Below are positions 9,996 through 22,793 of a stretch of 64,000 nucleotides of DNA, piece after piece. Made by a program: the position numbers and the translations under genes. Position 1 is the first letter of the stretch. Every line of letters begins with the position of its first letter. A model generated the notes under the pieces. That model saw nothing but the letters and a program-made list of their open reading frames with translations. It ran no database searches and was not told the DNA's origin. The DNA is taken from contig JAFEMH010002552.1 of assembly GCA_022495995.1 (NCBI GenBank), positions 267,866 through 331,865 of the forward strand. Direction: 5' to 3'. Source of the DNA: Adenophora triphylla var. japonica. Lineage: Eukaryota; Streptophyta; Magnoliopsida; Asterales; Campanulaceae.

Positions 9996-10767
9996 ATGTC
10001 TGGTAGTTCCTCTAGCTCTCCCTTTAAGTCCCTAGTTGACACCTCCGATCTTCCGGAGAAGTTTGGTGGCAAGAACTTCAAGCATTGGTCTGAACGCATG
10101 AAGATCTGGCCGTCAATTAAGGGCATGTCTGGTATGCTGACATCCAAATGTCCCGCTCTGAATGGTGATGATCCAGTTAGTGTGGCTGCTGTCAAACTGT
10201 GGAAGGAGCAGGATGATGTTGTTCGAGGATGCATTCGTCGCCTTGTCGAATGCACTCTTTGATGTTTATTGCTCTGCTCCTCTCACTGCTGCGTCACTGT
10301 GGGACTCGCTTTCCAAGAAGTACAGCACCGATGACTCCGGTGTGGAAAAGTACCAAGTGGGAAAGTTCCTGAATTATCACATGAGTGAGGGAAATTCGGT
10401 TACCGATCAAGTGCACGAACTCCAAATCATTTTGCAATCACTCAAGGATGCTGACATGGGACTTCCTGATAAGTTCGCTGTCATGGCTATCATTGAGAAG
10501 TTTACTCGATCTTGGGGAGAATTCGGTATGACCCTCAAGCATCGTATCGGAAGCTTGACACTCAATGAGTTGATGAATGCAATTGCGATTCATGAGGTGC
10601 ATAATGGTAACCAACCTAGCGTACCTGTGGAGGCTGCTGCTAATATGGTAACCGGTAAAAGCAAGTTTAAAGGAAAGGGTGTGAAAACTCACTCTAAGGA
10701 TAAAGAAAACCATGATAAAATTAAAGTTAAGAAAAATAACTTTAGAAAGCCAAAAGCAAAACAGTAA
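9996..10767 (+). pseudogene. Copia gag, frameshifted
   Basis: Nucleocapsid/capsid gene. The ATG at 9996 is only 28 bases from the LTR. The first part (to about 10230) has the copia gag (UBN2-like) start, with FGGKNFKHWSERMKIW and VKLWKEQDD. A frameshift at about 10230-10260 moves the reading into the frame ending at 10767, which carries LWDSLSKKYS, VTDQVHELQ and LTLNELMNAIAIHE and ends in a Lys-rich tail. The overlapping frames make a single indel the simplest cause. Product would be about 255 aa before the knuckle. Confidence 0.8.
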
Positions 10768-11295
10768 CTCACCGGAATTGTGGAGAAGGTGGACACTTTT
10801 CTAGGGACCGCCCGTCCAAGAAAGGAAAAGGACCACAAGCCTCTGGCGATGACCATCCCGTCGTCAACATGGTGTTGGGTCCGAAGGATTATGATGATCC
10901 CGACTCGACGCACCCGGGAGTTGACGATCTCGACCTGCAATGTTACAAAGTATGTAACTTCCTATCCCGAAATCTTTACCGTCTATGAACCCAATGAGTG
11001 GCTAGTTGACACCGGGGCAAATGTGCACGTTTGTGCCGATAAATTGCTATTTGTGTCTTACCGACTCGAGCGTGGTAGATCGCTGACGATGGGGAACTCT
11101 AGTGCCGCAAAGGTGCTTGGGACTCGGACGCGTGGACCCGAGGTTTCCTAATGGGCGCATTCTTACTCTTGCATCAAGTGTATCACGTTCCTCGATATTC
11201 GTCGCAACATTATTAGTGGTTCTAGTCTAGTTAGTGGAAGGATTTGAGATTTCATTTAAGTGTAATAAGGTCATAATTTTGGATTCGGTAGTTTT
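10768..11295 (+). pseudogene. Copia zinc knuckle and aspartic protease, frameshifted
   Basis: A knuckle remnant NCGEGGHFSRD lies at about 10775-10810; the Cys positions before and after it read His and Arg, so zinc binding is probably lost. The protease active site LVDTGANVHVC is at about 11000-11035 (Asp-Thr-Gly). Three frames are needed to read from gag to integrase, so the region is broken. It would release gag and pol proteins from the precursor. Confidence 0.75.
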
Positions 11296-14026
11296 GTGGG
11301 GAAAGGTTATTCCTTGGATGGTTTATTTAAAATTAGAGTTGAAACTGATGTTTGTTCGCACAATAATTTTAGTTCTATTGATTATCCTGTTTCTTATTCC
11401 ATTGAATCTTCAAATGTTTGGCATGGTCGGTTAGGACATATTAACTATGATTCTGTGAAAAGAATGATGAATTTAGATATTATTCCTAAACATGCTATTG
11501 ATAAGACTTCTAAGTGTCATGTATGTGTTGAAGCTAAATCTACAAAAGGTCTGTTTAAGCTCGGTTGCCAGAGAAATTCTCAAATTCTAGATTTAGTTCA
11601 TACCGATATTTGTGAATTTAATGGCGTGTTGACCAAAGACAAAAAGAAATACTTTCTCACCTTTATTGATGATGCTAGTAAATACTGTTATGTCTATTTG
11701 CTTAGTTCTAAGGATGAAGCATTAGATAAATTCATTATATGTAAGAATGAATCAGAAACACAAACCGGCAAGAAACTTAAACGGTTAGGGTCTGATAGAG
11801 GAGGTGAATATGAGTCTAACCCCTTCATGTATTATTGCCAAGAAAATGGAATAGTACATGAAGAGACTCCTCCCTACACCCCTCAATCAAATGGTATTGC
11901 TGAACGTAAGAATAGAACCCTTACTGATATGATTAACAGTTTGCTTATAAGTTCTGGACTGCCCAAATATATATGGGGAGAGGCTTTGAATACGGCTTGC
12001 CATATTCTGAATAGAGTCCCTCCTAAACATAGAAAGGAAAGTCCGTTTGAACTTTGGAGAGGTCGACAGGCTAGCTTGAAACACTTAAAAGTGTGGGGGT
12101 ACCTTGCAAAGGTACTTGTACCCGCACATAAAAGGAAAAAGCTTGGACCTAAAACTGTTGATGCTATCTTTATAGGTTATTCTGAAACAAGTTATGCATT
12201 GAGATTTCTTATTATAAAATCTGAAATTTCTGGCATAGATGTGAACTCTATAGTTGAGTTACGTGATGCAACATTTTTTGAGGATGTGTTTCCTATGAAG
12301 GACGGACTTCCTAAGGAATCCAACCCAACCACTAATTCCATTCCTGCTCAAGTAGAGGAGCTGACAAATGTGGGGGTTGATTCCAGTGCAACTCATTATG
12401 ACGATGAGATTGAACCTAGGAGGAGCAAAAGGGCAAGGACCACCAAGGACTTTGGAAGTGATTTCATCACTTACAATGTTGAGGGTGATCCTCTAACCTT
12501 CAAAGCTGCTATGGCTACTTCGATGCCAAGCTGGAAGGATGTCGTTAAGAGTGAGATGGATTCTATTGTCTCTAATGGGACATGGGAATTGGTCGATCTC
12601 CCTCCTGGTTGTAGCACGATAGGATGTAAGTGGGTCTTCAAAAGGAAACTGAAACCGGATGGAACCGTTGACAAGTTTAAGGCTAGGTTAGTGGCTAAGG
12701 GATTCAAGCAAATGGAGGGAATAGACTATTTCGATACCTATTCGCCAGTTGCTAGAATAACTACAATTCGAATGCTTATCGCATTGGCCTCTGTATATGA
12801 TCTTCCTATCCATCAGATGGATGTTAAGACCGCTTTCTTGCATGGCGATCTAGAGGAAGAAATTTATATGGATCAACCTGAAGGTTTTGAGGCCTCTGGC
12901 AATGAGAGAAAGGTTTGTAAACTTGTTAAGTCCTTGTATGGACTCAAACAAGCCCCTAAGCAGTGGCATGAGAAATTTGATAAAATTGTCTCATCGTTTG
13001 GCTTTGTTACTAATGAGTTTGATAAGTGTGTTTATAGCAAGAGTATTGGTGATAGTAGTATTGTCTTATGTCTGTATGTCGATGATATTCTGTTGTTTGG
13101 AACGGATATGAGGATAATTAATACTACTAAGGAATTCTTGAAAAGTAAGTTTGAGATGAAAGATATGGGAGTAGCAAGTGTGATTCTTGGCCTTAAGTTG
13201 ACTCGTTCAACTAGTGGCATAACCATATCGCAATCTCATTATACTGAAAGTGTAATTGAGAAATTTGGTTATAAGAATTGCAAAGTAGCTAAGACTCCAT
13301 ATGATCCTTCATCTGCACTTACTAAGAATGAAAGTGGAGTACCGATGGCTTAGTTGAGATATTCTCAAATTATTGGAAGTCTGATGTATCTTGCCAATTG
13401 TACTAGACCGGATATATCCTACTCGGTTACTAGGTTGGCTAGATATACTCAATGTCCAAGTAGAGCACATTGGGAAGCTCTTGATAGAGTTCTCAAGTAC
13501 TTGAAGGGAACGATTTCCCTTGGGCTACATTACGGAAAATATCCTTCTGTTCTTGAAGGATATAGTGATGCAATCTGGATTGCCTATAACTCCGGGAGTT
13601 ATGGCTGTACGGGGTATGTTTTCACCTTAGGCGGAGTCATGGTCGCTTGGAGGTCGACCAAACAAACTCTGTTGTCTAGGTCTACATTTGAGGCCGAATT
13701 AGTTGCCCTTGACACTACCGGATTGGAAGCCGAATGGCTTCGAGGACTTATGTCCGAGTTGCCCATGGTCAAGAAACCCATGCATGTTATCTCGTACATT
13801 GTGACAACACCGCCACAATTGAGAAACCGAAAAGTGTCAAGTACAATCAGAAACTAGGAGACACATCCAAATTAGATTAAAATCTATAAGGGATTTAGTG
13901 TCTCGGAAGGTGATAGCTGTTGATTATGTTGGTACCAAGGATAACATAGCTGATCCTTTAACCAAAGGGCTAGAATTTGCTCTAGTTCAAAAATCTAGGT
14001 TGGGGATGGGTCTGAACCCCGTCTGA
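11296..14026 (+). pseudogene. Copia integrase, reverse transcriptase and RNase H
   Basis: Integrase has its HHCC zinc domain (HGRLGH ... CHVC) and catalytic Asp/Asp/Glu at HTDICEF, GSDRGGEY and PQSNGIAERKN. RT has the KWVFKRKL start, DVKTAFLHG and YVDDILLFG. RNase H starts after 13354. One in-frame TAG at 13351-13353 splits an otherwise open frame; relatives usually have Gln there, so CAG to TAG is likely. A second break near 13790 shifts the frame, and the tail ending GLNPV runs to 14026. The enzyme set copies element RNA and inserts the cDNA in the nucleus. Confidence 0.9.
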
Positions 14027-14574
14027 TTCAAACGCAGTGGCAACCCAATCTACCTGAGTGGAGATCCCACAAAGGAGATTCAATGTGGTAATAACAAGCT
14101 GTGGGGTGAATCAGAGCACCTAATAATAGATTGACATATTACATGTCTGAGTCTATCCCCTGAATAGCCTAGAGGTGCTCGTTGCTGCTAATAAAGTAAA
14201 AGTTTGGAACTTTGAATGGGATCAAGTCTTTTAGACAAGATGCTAGCAGTACATCTTCTGAGATGCCCAGCTAAGTGAGTGTTGTTGTTGGCCGCAACTA
14301 GAGGAATTTGGGTTATTCCTTGAAAGCACTCATGATAGAGGATCGGAACGTATGGCTTATAAGCGTCAAGTGTTCGATAGAGGGCCTATCATAGCTTTTG
14401 TCGTGTTTGTTACCAGCAAAGGCCTCTACATCCAAAGGCATCAGATTCAAGACACCCGTTCATCTGGTCCTGTGGAGGTTTGCGTTGGATAACATAGGTA
14501 GTGGTTCAAGCCGGAAGGTGCCACTATTGAAAGCATGACAATGGACAATCTGTACACGTCATATTTCTATGAAC

Positions 14575-14585
14575 TTGTGGGGGAT
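14575..14585 (+). other. Polypurine tract of the copia element
   Basis: TTGTGGGGGAT directly before the 3' LTR start TGTTGG, the expected site for plus-strand priming. The 550 bases between pol and this site hold no gene. Confidence 0.75.
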
Positions 14586-15332
14586 TGTTGGAATATTTGG
14601 TATATGCGGTATGGAAGTTCATAGTTCTATGACTTTGAAGCTTCTTTGGGTTGAACGAATTCGGCGAAGAGGGAAATCACGTCTGAAGGCACTGTGCTCT
14701 AGGGCGGCCGCGCTCATGCCAAGGGCGACCGCGCTTGTGCACCAAGGCTTGACGTGATTTAACTGTTGTCTAGGGCGGCCGCGCTTGGGACTAGGGCGGC
14801 CGCGCTTGTGACGGGCTTTGTGTCTGTCTGGGCCGAATTTCTGTTTCCAAACCCTAAAATTACCCCATGTATAAATATTAAACTTCCTCCAGCCGTGAAT
14901 AAGAAGAAAGATTGAAGAAAAACACCATTCTCTTGCTTTCTTTCACTATTCGATTACTCCCCGTTCATAGAGATTTGTTCGTGAGATTCAAGGCGACTGA
15001 GATAGGACCGCCGGTGATTACCTACCTGTGTGCTGCTTTGTGGTACGTAATCTGTGATCGTTTTATCCTCGGAGAAATTTGCCTGTACTTGAGTTGCACC
15101 AATTGGGGGCAATATTTTCTCTTAGGACAATTTTCCTAAGGCGACTCGATCAAATCACGATAAGTTTTCTAATCATCTGTTTACTTGTTTCTGTTCTGTT
15201 TTCCTGATCCTGTTCCATTGCTTTCGGTTTTGCTATTGGCTTAATTGGTACGTTCTTGACTTGATCAATAAATCCCCTACTGTTGATTAAATCGTTTATT
15301 TAATCTGTGGTGCAATAATTTAATTTCCAACA
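14586..15332 (+). repeat. 3' LTR of the copia element
   Basis: Same length as the 5' LTR (747 bp), with five transitions between them. The AATATTTTCTCTTAG stretch is unchanged here; the bases just after it differ (GACAATT instead of GACAGTC). Confidence 0.92.
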
Positions 15333-15854
15333 AATAACCCTACATAGGTCATCACGTAGGGGTACAATAACATATAAGTAGCCCTACGCCATCACAATAC
15401 AACATTGAACAACTTCCCTTTAGGATTCAAGTTCAAAAAAATCAAGTTTTATAACATTTGGTTCAAGTTTCATAATCGCCTCTCAAGCATTTTTGACACA
15501 TTATTTAAGGACCTTATCAATATATTTTGGCCCAATTCAAACTCCATTATGTAGTACTAAAGTTGTACTAAATACAGGATCAAAAAGTGTTCCAATCCGA
15601 GTTGTTTAGCCTAGGTTTCCAATGCCTCAAACATGGACCAAGGCTGCAGATTGAAATAATACAAGTGCTGAAACTGCCTTCCAAGCAACTTTGGGTCAAT
15701 ATTTAAAGCTATTTCCAATCTCTTTTTGGCCAATTCCAAGTTCTATAATGTTTTACTAAACTTGTAATAAATTCATAGTTAAAGAGTGGTTAAATTCATA
15801 CTCATTAGACTAGGTTAAAAGCTTGCAAAGGTGCCCACTCAAGGCAGTTTTGAG

Positions 15855-15976
15855 CACGACTCGTTCTTAAGGTCAAGAGTCGTTTCCAGGCCCTTGCACG
15901 ACTGCCCCAAGCTTTACGACTACCTTCCACGAGTGTCCCCTGAGGGTCACGACTCGTTCTCATAGGCACGAGTCAT
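15855..15976. repeat. Cluster of CACGACTCG / CGAGTCGT inverted words
   Basis: CACGACTCGTT, AAGAGTCGTTT, GCACGACTG, TTACGACTA, CCACGAGTG, TCACGACTCG and GCACGAGTC follow one another within 120 bases, separated by unrelated spacers. The block is also in the other LTR (21495-21620). On the element's strand it lies about 1.2 kb downstream of the TATA box. Confidence 0.65.
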
Positions 15977-16210
15977 GCCCTTCCACCAGAAACCTTGAAA
16001 TCGACAACCTCAGCAGCAGAACAACAACAACAACAACTGCAGTTCCCAGGTTGCACATCAGGTCCTGCAAGGAACTCTTTTAGCAGTCAAAACACCTACT
16101 TTGGACCACTAAAAACCCTCTTCAAGTCTTATTACACATATATAACAAGAATACAACAAGTACCAATCCATAATACCACCCTAGGCCATGGTTTTTGCAG
16201 CAAACAACAA

Positions 16211-16306
16211 CAGAACACTAGCAGCACAACAACAGTTTTCCAGCACTTACTTCAGCAACAGAACACTAGCAGCACAACAACAGTTTTCCAGCACTTACTT
16301 CAGCAA
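16211..16306. repeat. 48-bp tandem duplication found only in the left LTR
   Basis: Two adjacent copies (16211-16258, 16259-16306) of a unit starting CAGAACACTAGCAGC. The right LTR has it once, at about 21850. It arose after the element inserted. Confidence 0.8.
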
Positions 16307-17155
16307 CTGCAAGGCCACTTTACAGCAGGGATATACTTCGTTTAGGACTCTAATATACACCATTTAAGTCTTATAACACATATATAACATGTGTACAACG
16401 ATTCCCAATTCATAACACCACCCTTGGCCATGTTAAACAACCCCAACCTAGTTGTTTCCAAGCTAAACCCCCAGCTGAAGTTTCCATCAGTGCACAACTT
16501 ACTAATAACATCATATTAACAACTTTAATCATGTTATAAACAAGTATAACAAAAAGACATAACAACTTTCACTCATCTAAGCCTTCCTTGCTTAATCATT
16601 AACTCACAACCTACCACTTTGCTGAACAACTTCAGCAACAACAAGACATAACCAAGTATCATTTTCAGCTATTACCAAGTGACCAATATCAGTATATAAC
16701 TAGATTTTGGTCCATAATACACCCCCTTCATGTCTTGTAACATATCTATAACATGTATAAACATTGATTATATCCTCTTTTAATCCAATTCCCAAACCAT
16801 AATTTGAAACTATTCAAGTTCAACTCATATCAATTTCTTTTCCATTTTCAGCACCAAGTTAGTGATTCAATCTTCACCAAACTTAATCACAGCATCATAA
16901 TACATGTTATGAACAGCTATTTGAAAGAATCATAACAACTTACCAATTTTCGCCAAATTATAAAGAATAAATGATCGGCTCTTCTTGCTCCTCTCAACTT
17001 CCTTAGCATTAATTTGAAGTCGAAATCAATAACCATTCCACGGCTAAATTTCTGGGAATTTATGAAGCTTGGCTAGGGTTTGGGACCATTTCTAGAACGT
17101 AGGAGAAGAAGGAAAACTGAGGAGGTGATTCTCCCCTTGGATAAGTGAAGAAGGA

Positions 17156-17165
17156 TATTTATATA
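17156..17165 (-). promoter_or_regulatory. LTR TATA box of the gypsy element
   Basis: Minus-strand TATATAAATA. The same site is in the other LTR at 22749-22758. Confidence 0.55.
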
Positions 17166-17564
17166 GCCAATTTACACTCTAGCTCCTCAAGGTTTCAAAC
17201 AACTACAAACCACCACGTTGAACTTATAATTACACATAAGCACCTCAAGGTTCTATAACACTTTCATTTAAAGATTTCAAGTGTTAGCATTTACTACACA
17301 ATTCCTCATTTCTTTTACTTAGACATTATATGATCAAAAATCACTTTAATAACATCTAAAATCAATAATTTATCAAAGTATGAAAATAACACATACTCAA
17401 ATTCATTTACCAATCCAAATACTAGAATGAACACATAGTCATTCCATACATCACAATCAACTAAATAACATCTAGAACCATGTAATTCAGCAATCTAGCC
17501 AAATAAACACGTAATCCTTTCACAAATTCATATAAGGCTTAACATAAGGCAATACACCCCACTC

Positions 17565-17583
17565 CCACGTGCTCAACACGTGG
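17565..17583. promoter_or_regulatory. Inverted pair of G-boxes
   Basis: CCACGTG-CTCAA-CACGTGG, a perfect inverted repeat made of two CACGTG G-boxes, in U3 about 400 bases upstream of the TATA box. It is present again at 26050-26068. G-boxes are known plant bZIP/bHLH binding sites; use here is inferred. Confidence 0.6.
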
Positions 17584-17615
17584 TCAAATTAGTGCCCGGA
17601 CCTAGGGTCATGACA

Positions 17616-19050
17616 CTCACTCCCCCTTAAATAAAATTCGTCCCGAATTTTAAACATAATTACATGTATCCTTTGTTGAAGAATTCAATATCGGGATAGG
17701 ATCATCAAGATACTCCCTTCCATAAGGCTTTTGGATATGAAAATAAACCTAGCAGCAAATCAATACAGACTTCTACTGCCTTAATTAACAACATACAATA
17801 TTCTGAGGGAAACACCTCATAAATTCAGGCACCATTGAGAAATGAAATAATTCAGGGGACTTTTTAAAGTAACACAGAAACCAGATAACATTCACATTCT
17901 TTAGACCACAACTTTAGGCCTTTAATGCATATATAACATAAATATCCACTACTGACTTAGCTGCCTCAACCACAAACAGAGGCAAGTCAACATAGAAAAG
18001 GAGACTCGCTTTTTGGCGACAGTCTACCCTAGAACACAACAATTACTTAACTACTGCAGGCCAAGTATAACCACAATATCACGGATTGGTAATTCTACCA
18101 ACTCCACTGGCAATCCATGCCCACAAATACTCATGTCACAACCATGACAATCAAAGAAAACTCGAGGTACTCTCCCATAGGAGTTGAACCTCTATCACAT
18201 AAGACAACTCTTAAACCATTTATGCAAGTAAAAGCAAAAATGCCATGCCACATAAAAATGGGATAAACTGGGATCCATAAAAATATGACCCCTAATTCCT
18301 GAGACATGGAATACCTCTATTAACTGCGGAGGAATCTCTCTCTCCACAATCTCAAGCCAAGACTCGGTCTTAGACTTTCTCTTTTGCTTTCCCTTCAGTA
18401 TCTCTCTCTTTGTACCACCACTTTGTTTCCCTCTTTGTTGGCCACTGCCTGAGGTCTGTTCTTGTCACAATTTAAATCTAGGATAATTCCTTCTGATATG
18501 CCCCATTTCCCCATACTTCATGCATTTTCCTTGTCTTTTCCAACATGTGCCTTCTGTATGCCCACTCCGCTGAAAAATTTGACAAACCTTGCTAAAATGT
18601 TGACCAGATACTAGCTGAACTGGAGAAGCTTCAATCCGTACCCCTCGAACACTTCCAGAACTGAAGAACTGGGCTGTCCTCTGATCAATCTAGAGCCTTG
18701 TTCCTGATACTTTGACTGGCTTCCATCCCTTTTCAATTCCCCTTGGTGCTTCTCAAGGTCTTTCCCAATCTGAAACGCCCTATCCCAGGTTTTAATCGTA
18801 CCTCAGGTTGCTGTTGAACTGGTCCCTGAGCTGCCATATTCTGTAAAAAGACCCTGAACATATCCATCATTTCCATTTTCTGGTCTCTCCTGTTCCCATA
18901 TTATTCCCATTTCTGTGATCCCCTTGTTGGTCATCACCATTTCCTGCCATTGAACAGTTTCCTACAATAACCACTCGGCGTCAGATGTCACACACTCCCC
19001 CTTAGGCTAGACATCTACCCTTGACTTCTAACCAAGGCTCTGATACCAAC
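17616..19050 (-). pseudogene. Remnant interior of the gypsy element: gag end and protease start
   Basis: Read from 19050 down: PBS, then broken gag with a knuckle near 18500-18560 whose second and last Cys read Tyr (CMKYGEMGHIRRNYP), then near 18255-18285 a protease-like MDPSLSHFYV, where chromovirus gypsy elements usually have DPG-S/T-H-S. Nothing of RT, RNase H or integrase is present. The interior ends at a polypurine tract, minus-strand AAGGGGGAGTGAG (17616-17628), beside the 3' LTR. Both replication signals survive, so the deleted form could have been copied by enzymes supplied in trans. Confidence 0.7.
19036..19048 (-). other. Primer binding site, initiator-Met tRNA
   Basis: Minus-strand TGGTATCAGAGCC, two bases from the LTR edge, matching the 3' end of plant initiator-Met tRNA. 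Confidence 0.88.
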
Positions 19051-22000
19051 TGTGGGCGCCTCCAACTCCCGGACCTATAAACCGTGTCCCAGGATGGAGG
19101 GTCCCAAAATATACCATTTTAAAAAAAAACTTTTCTTTCATTTACTTTGAAAAGTACACAATCTTTTCCAAAACAATTTCAAAATAATCTCCCTACACAG
19201 AGGTGATTTAAAAACCTGCTTTAAACATATAACCTGTCTAAGATACAACCCCTACTATAAACAGGCTTACATCAACCAACTATAAAACAAACCAACCCAA
19301 AACTAATTACAATACAATTTACTGAAAATGTTTTATAACAGTTTTTCAGATAAGAACTACAACTACTCCCAACTCCCACACAAATACATACATACTCTGA
19401 CAACCCAAAATAGGATCCAAACTCCTTCCTGGCCTCACCGGTATGGTCCACCTGCCTCAGCTGAAACTAAAACAGTAAAGGGAGAAGGGGTGAGAATAAA
19501 TCAAAAATAAGTTGTTATGCATGCAACAATATGCCATATAGTATGCAACACATAAACAGGTTGCAATATATCACGTTAGAAAAACAGTAAACACCTTACG
19601 TTACCTTTTTCTCCTGACCTGTAAGTCATATCATATGTAACACATAAATAGGTTACTTAACTAATGTACAACACACACAGGTTGCTCAATGATATGCAAC
19701 ACCCACAGGTTGCTCAATCTCAAATATGCAACACATAAATAGGTTGCTCAATCAATACACTGGTAAAATAGTAAACACATTCTGTTACCTTCTTTTTACC
19801 TTTTCCCATCTGAATAATATATAGTACAACGGTGGGAGATAAACTCCACTCATTTGTGAATTGCTTATTGCCTATTCACGACTTATACAATCCCGATTGG
19901 AACCCATATAAGCAACGGTGGGAGTAGTACTCCTCCCTATTGTGTGGACTGCTGGTTGCCTATCCACGTCTTATAAGATCCATTTTCTAGGGAAACATAT
20001 AAGACATCGGCAATTCTATGAAATGACCGCACAAATCCATAGAAGCCGAACCCCACTGTAACTACGTAAGGGGAACGGCCCAAGGTATAGGCAAATCTAA
20101 CCACCTTATGGAACACATCCATAAGTGATTGGATGTCCTGACACTTCGAATAAATAACCAATATAACCATAATCAAGCACATGATAGATACTTGAAATTA
20201 ATCCACACCTTGGGATATCAATATGTACCATGATACTTTTCTCATGTTAAACCAATCACAATAGTGCACATATATATTTTACACTATTGAATAACAATAA
20301 TCCAATGATCTGATATGCTTATTCATGCTCAAACCAAATGGAACAGTGCAACATGTATTTACACACTATGTGCACAACCAATCATCACATATAGGTCATC
20401 AAGTACGGGTACAATACAATATAAGTAACCCTACACAATCAGACCCTAAGGTTGAACACTTTCTATAAAGGTTCCAACCAAGCAAGTAGGGTAATCCACA
20501 TTTCACACATCACTGGAACCAATCACAATGTATACAAAATCAGGTAAGGACTCAATGCATACCAAGTAATCCCTACCGATTTATTATACACTATATAATC
20601 TAGTGACAGTGTATTAATACACTTGCCCGAACCAAATCAAGTAGTGCCAACTATTTTTACGCACTATACCTAACATGGAACTATACTCATGTTAAATCAA
20701 TCACAATAGTGCACACATATGTCAACACTATTGAATAACAACAATGCAATGACATGGGATTAATTACTCATGCTCAACTAATGAAATTGTGCAACAAGTA
20801 TTTGAACACTTTGCACCCAATCAACTATGAACAGGTAAGCACTTATGTCACCAAATATATCACATAAGTCTTACATAATCATTTCATACTATGGAAACCG
20901 TAAACAAGGTGTTATCCCTCATGTTCAACCCAAGGAAGTAATGCCCTATTCATTTTTAGGCACTATAGAGCAAATAACCCTACATAGGTCATCACGTAGG
21001 GGTACAATAACATATAAGTAGCCCTACGCCATCACAATACAACATTGAACAACTTCCCTTTAGGATTCAAGTTCGAAAAAACCAAGTTTTATAACATTTG
21101 GTTCAAGTTTCATAATCGCCTCTCAAGCATTTTTGAGACATTATTTAAGGACCTTATCAATATATTTTTGGCCCAATTAAAACTCCATTATGTATTACTA
21201 AAGTTGTAATAAATACAGGATCAAAAAGTGTTCCAATCCGAGTTGTTTAGCCTAGGTTTCCAATGCCTCAAACATGGACCAAGGCTGCAGATTGAAATAA
21301 TACAAGTGCTGAAACTGCCTTCCAAGCAACTTTGGGTCAATATTTAAAGCTATTTCCAATCTCTTTTTGGCCAATTCCAAGTTCTATAATGTTATACTAA
21401 ACTTGTACTAAATTCCTAGTTAAAGAGTGGTTAAATTCATACTCATTAGACTAGGTTAAAAGCTTGCAAAGGTGCCTACTCAAGGCAGTTTTGAGCACGA
21501 CTCGTTCTTAAGGTCAAGAGTCGTTTCCAGGCCCTTGCACGACTGCCCCAAGCTTCATGACTACCTTCCACGAGTGTCCCCTGAGGGTCACGACTCATGC
21601 TCATAGGCACGAGTCGTTCCCTTCCACCAGAAACCTTGAAATCGACAACCTCAGCAGCAGAACAACAACAACAACAACTGCAGTTCCCAGGTTGCACATC
21701 AGGTCCTGCAAGGAACTCTTTTAGCAGTCAAAACACCTACTTTGGACCACTAAAAACCCTCTTCAAGTCTTATTACACATATATAACAAGAATACAACAA
21801 GTACCAATCCATAATACCACCCTAGGCCATGGTTTTTGCAGCAAACAACAACAGAACACTAGCAGCACAACAACAGTTTTCCAGCACTTACTTCAGCAAC
21901 TGCAAGGCCACTTTACAGCAAGGATATACTTGGTTTAGGACTCTAATATACACCCTTTAAGTCTTATAACACATATATAACATGTTTACAACAATTCCCA

Positions 22001-22793
22001 ATTCATAACACCACCCTTGGCCATGTTAAACAACCCCAACCTAGTTGTTTCCAAGCTAAACCCCCAGCTGAAGTTTCCATCAGTGCACAACTTACTAATA
22101 ACATCATATTAACAACTTTAATCATGTTATAAACAAGTATAACAAAAAGACATAACAACTTTAACTCATCTAAGCCTTCCTTGCTTAATCATTAACTCAC
22201 AACCTACCACTTTGCTGAACAACTTCAGCAACAACAAGACATAACCAAGTATCATTTTCAGCTATTACCAAGTGACCAATATCAGTATATAACTAGATTT
22301 TGGTCCATAATACACCCCCTTCATGTCTTGTAACATATCTATAACATGTATAAACATTGATTATATCCTCTTTTAATCCAATTCCCAAACCATAATTTGA
22401 AACTATTCAAGTTCAACTCAAATCAATTTCTTTTCCATTTTCAGCACCAAGTTAGTGATTCAATCTTCACCAAACTTAATCACAGCATCATAATACATGT
22501 TATGAACAGCTATTTGAAAGAATCATAACAACTTACCAATTTTCACCAAATTAAAAAGAAGAAATGATCGGCTCTTATTGCTCCTCTCAACTTCCTTAGC
22601 ATTAATTTGAAGTTGAAATCAATAACCATTCCACGGCTGAATTTCTGGGAATTTATGAAGCTTGGCTAGGGTTTGGGACCATTTCTAGAACGTAGGAGAA
22701 GAAGGAAAACTGAGGAGGTGATTCTCCCCTTGGATAAGTGAAGAAGGATATTTATATAGCCAATTTACACTCTAGCTCCTCAAGGTTTCAAAC

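Larger units (their letters stand above)
9221..15332 (+). mobile_element. Complete young Ty1/copia element (6112 bp)
   Basis: Two 747-bp LTRs (9221-9967, 14586-15332) differ by eye at only five positions, all transitions. The target duplication AATAA lies at 9216-9220 and 15333-15337, and the empty site is preserved at about 20972 in the other gypsy LTR. The order gag, protease, integrase, RT, RNase H is that of copia. The LTRs are young, yet gag has a frameshift, pol an in-frame stop and RNase H a further frameshift. It has no tRNA PBS. Confidence 0.92.
7294..17615 (-). repeat. 3' LTR of the deleted gypsy element, split by copia
   Basis: About 4205 bp once the copia and its duplicated target are removed. 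It aligns by eye with 19051-26100 over its whole length, with scattered differences. A minus-strand TATA box lies at 17156-17165. The outer end carries an inverted pair of G-boxes (CCACGTG at 17565-17571, CACGTGG at 17577-17583). Phrases such as GTGCA...ACTATT recur through 8460-9200. No coding capacity: the 60-116 residue frames in it recur in the other LTR and have no recognisable domain. Confidence 0.85.

Noticed and set aside
15995..16345. Gln/Thr-rich 116-codon frame in the gypsy LTR
   Set aside because: Low-complexity CAACAA sequence, altered by a 48-bp duplication in one LTR and lacking any family signature.
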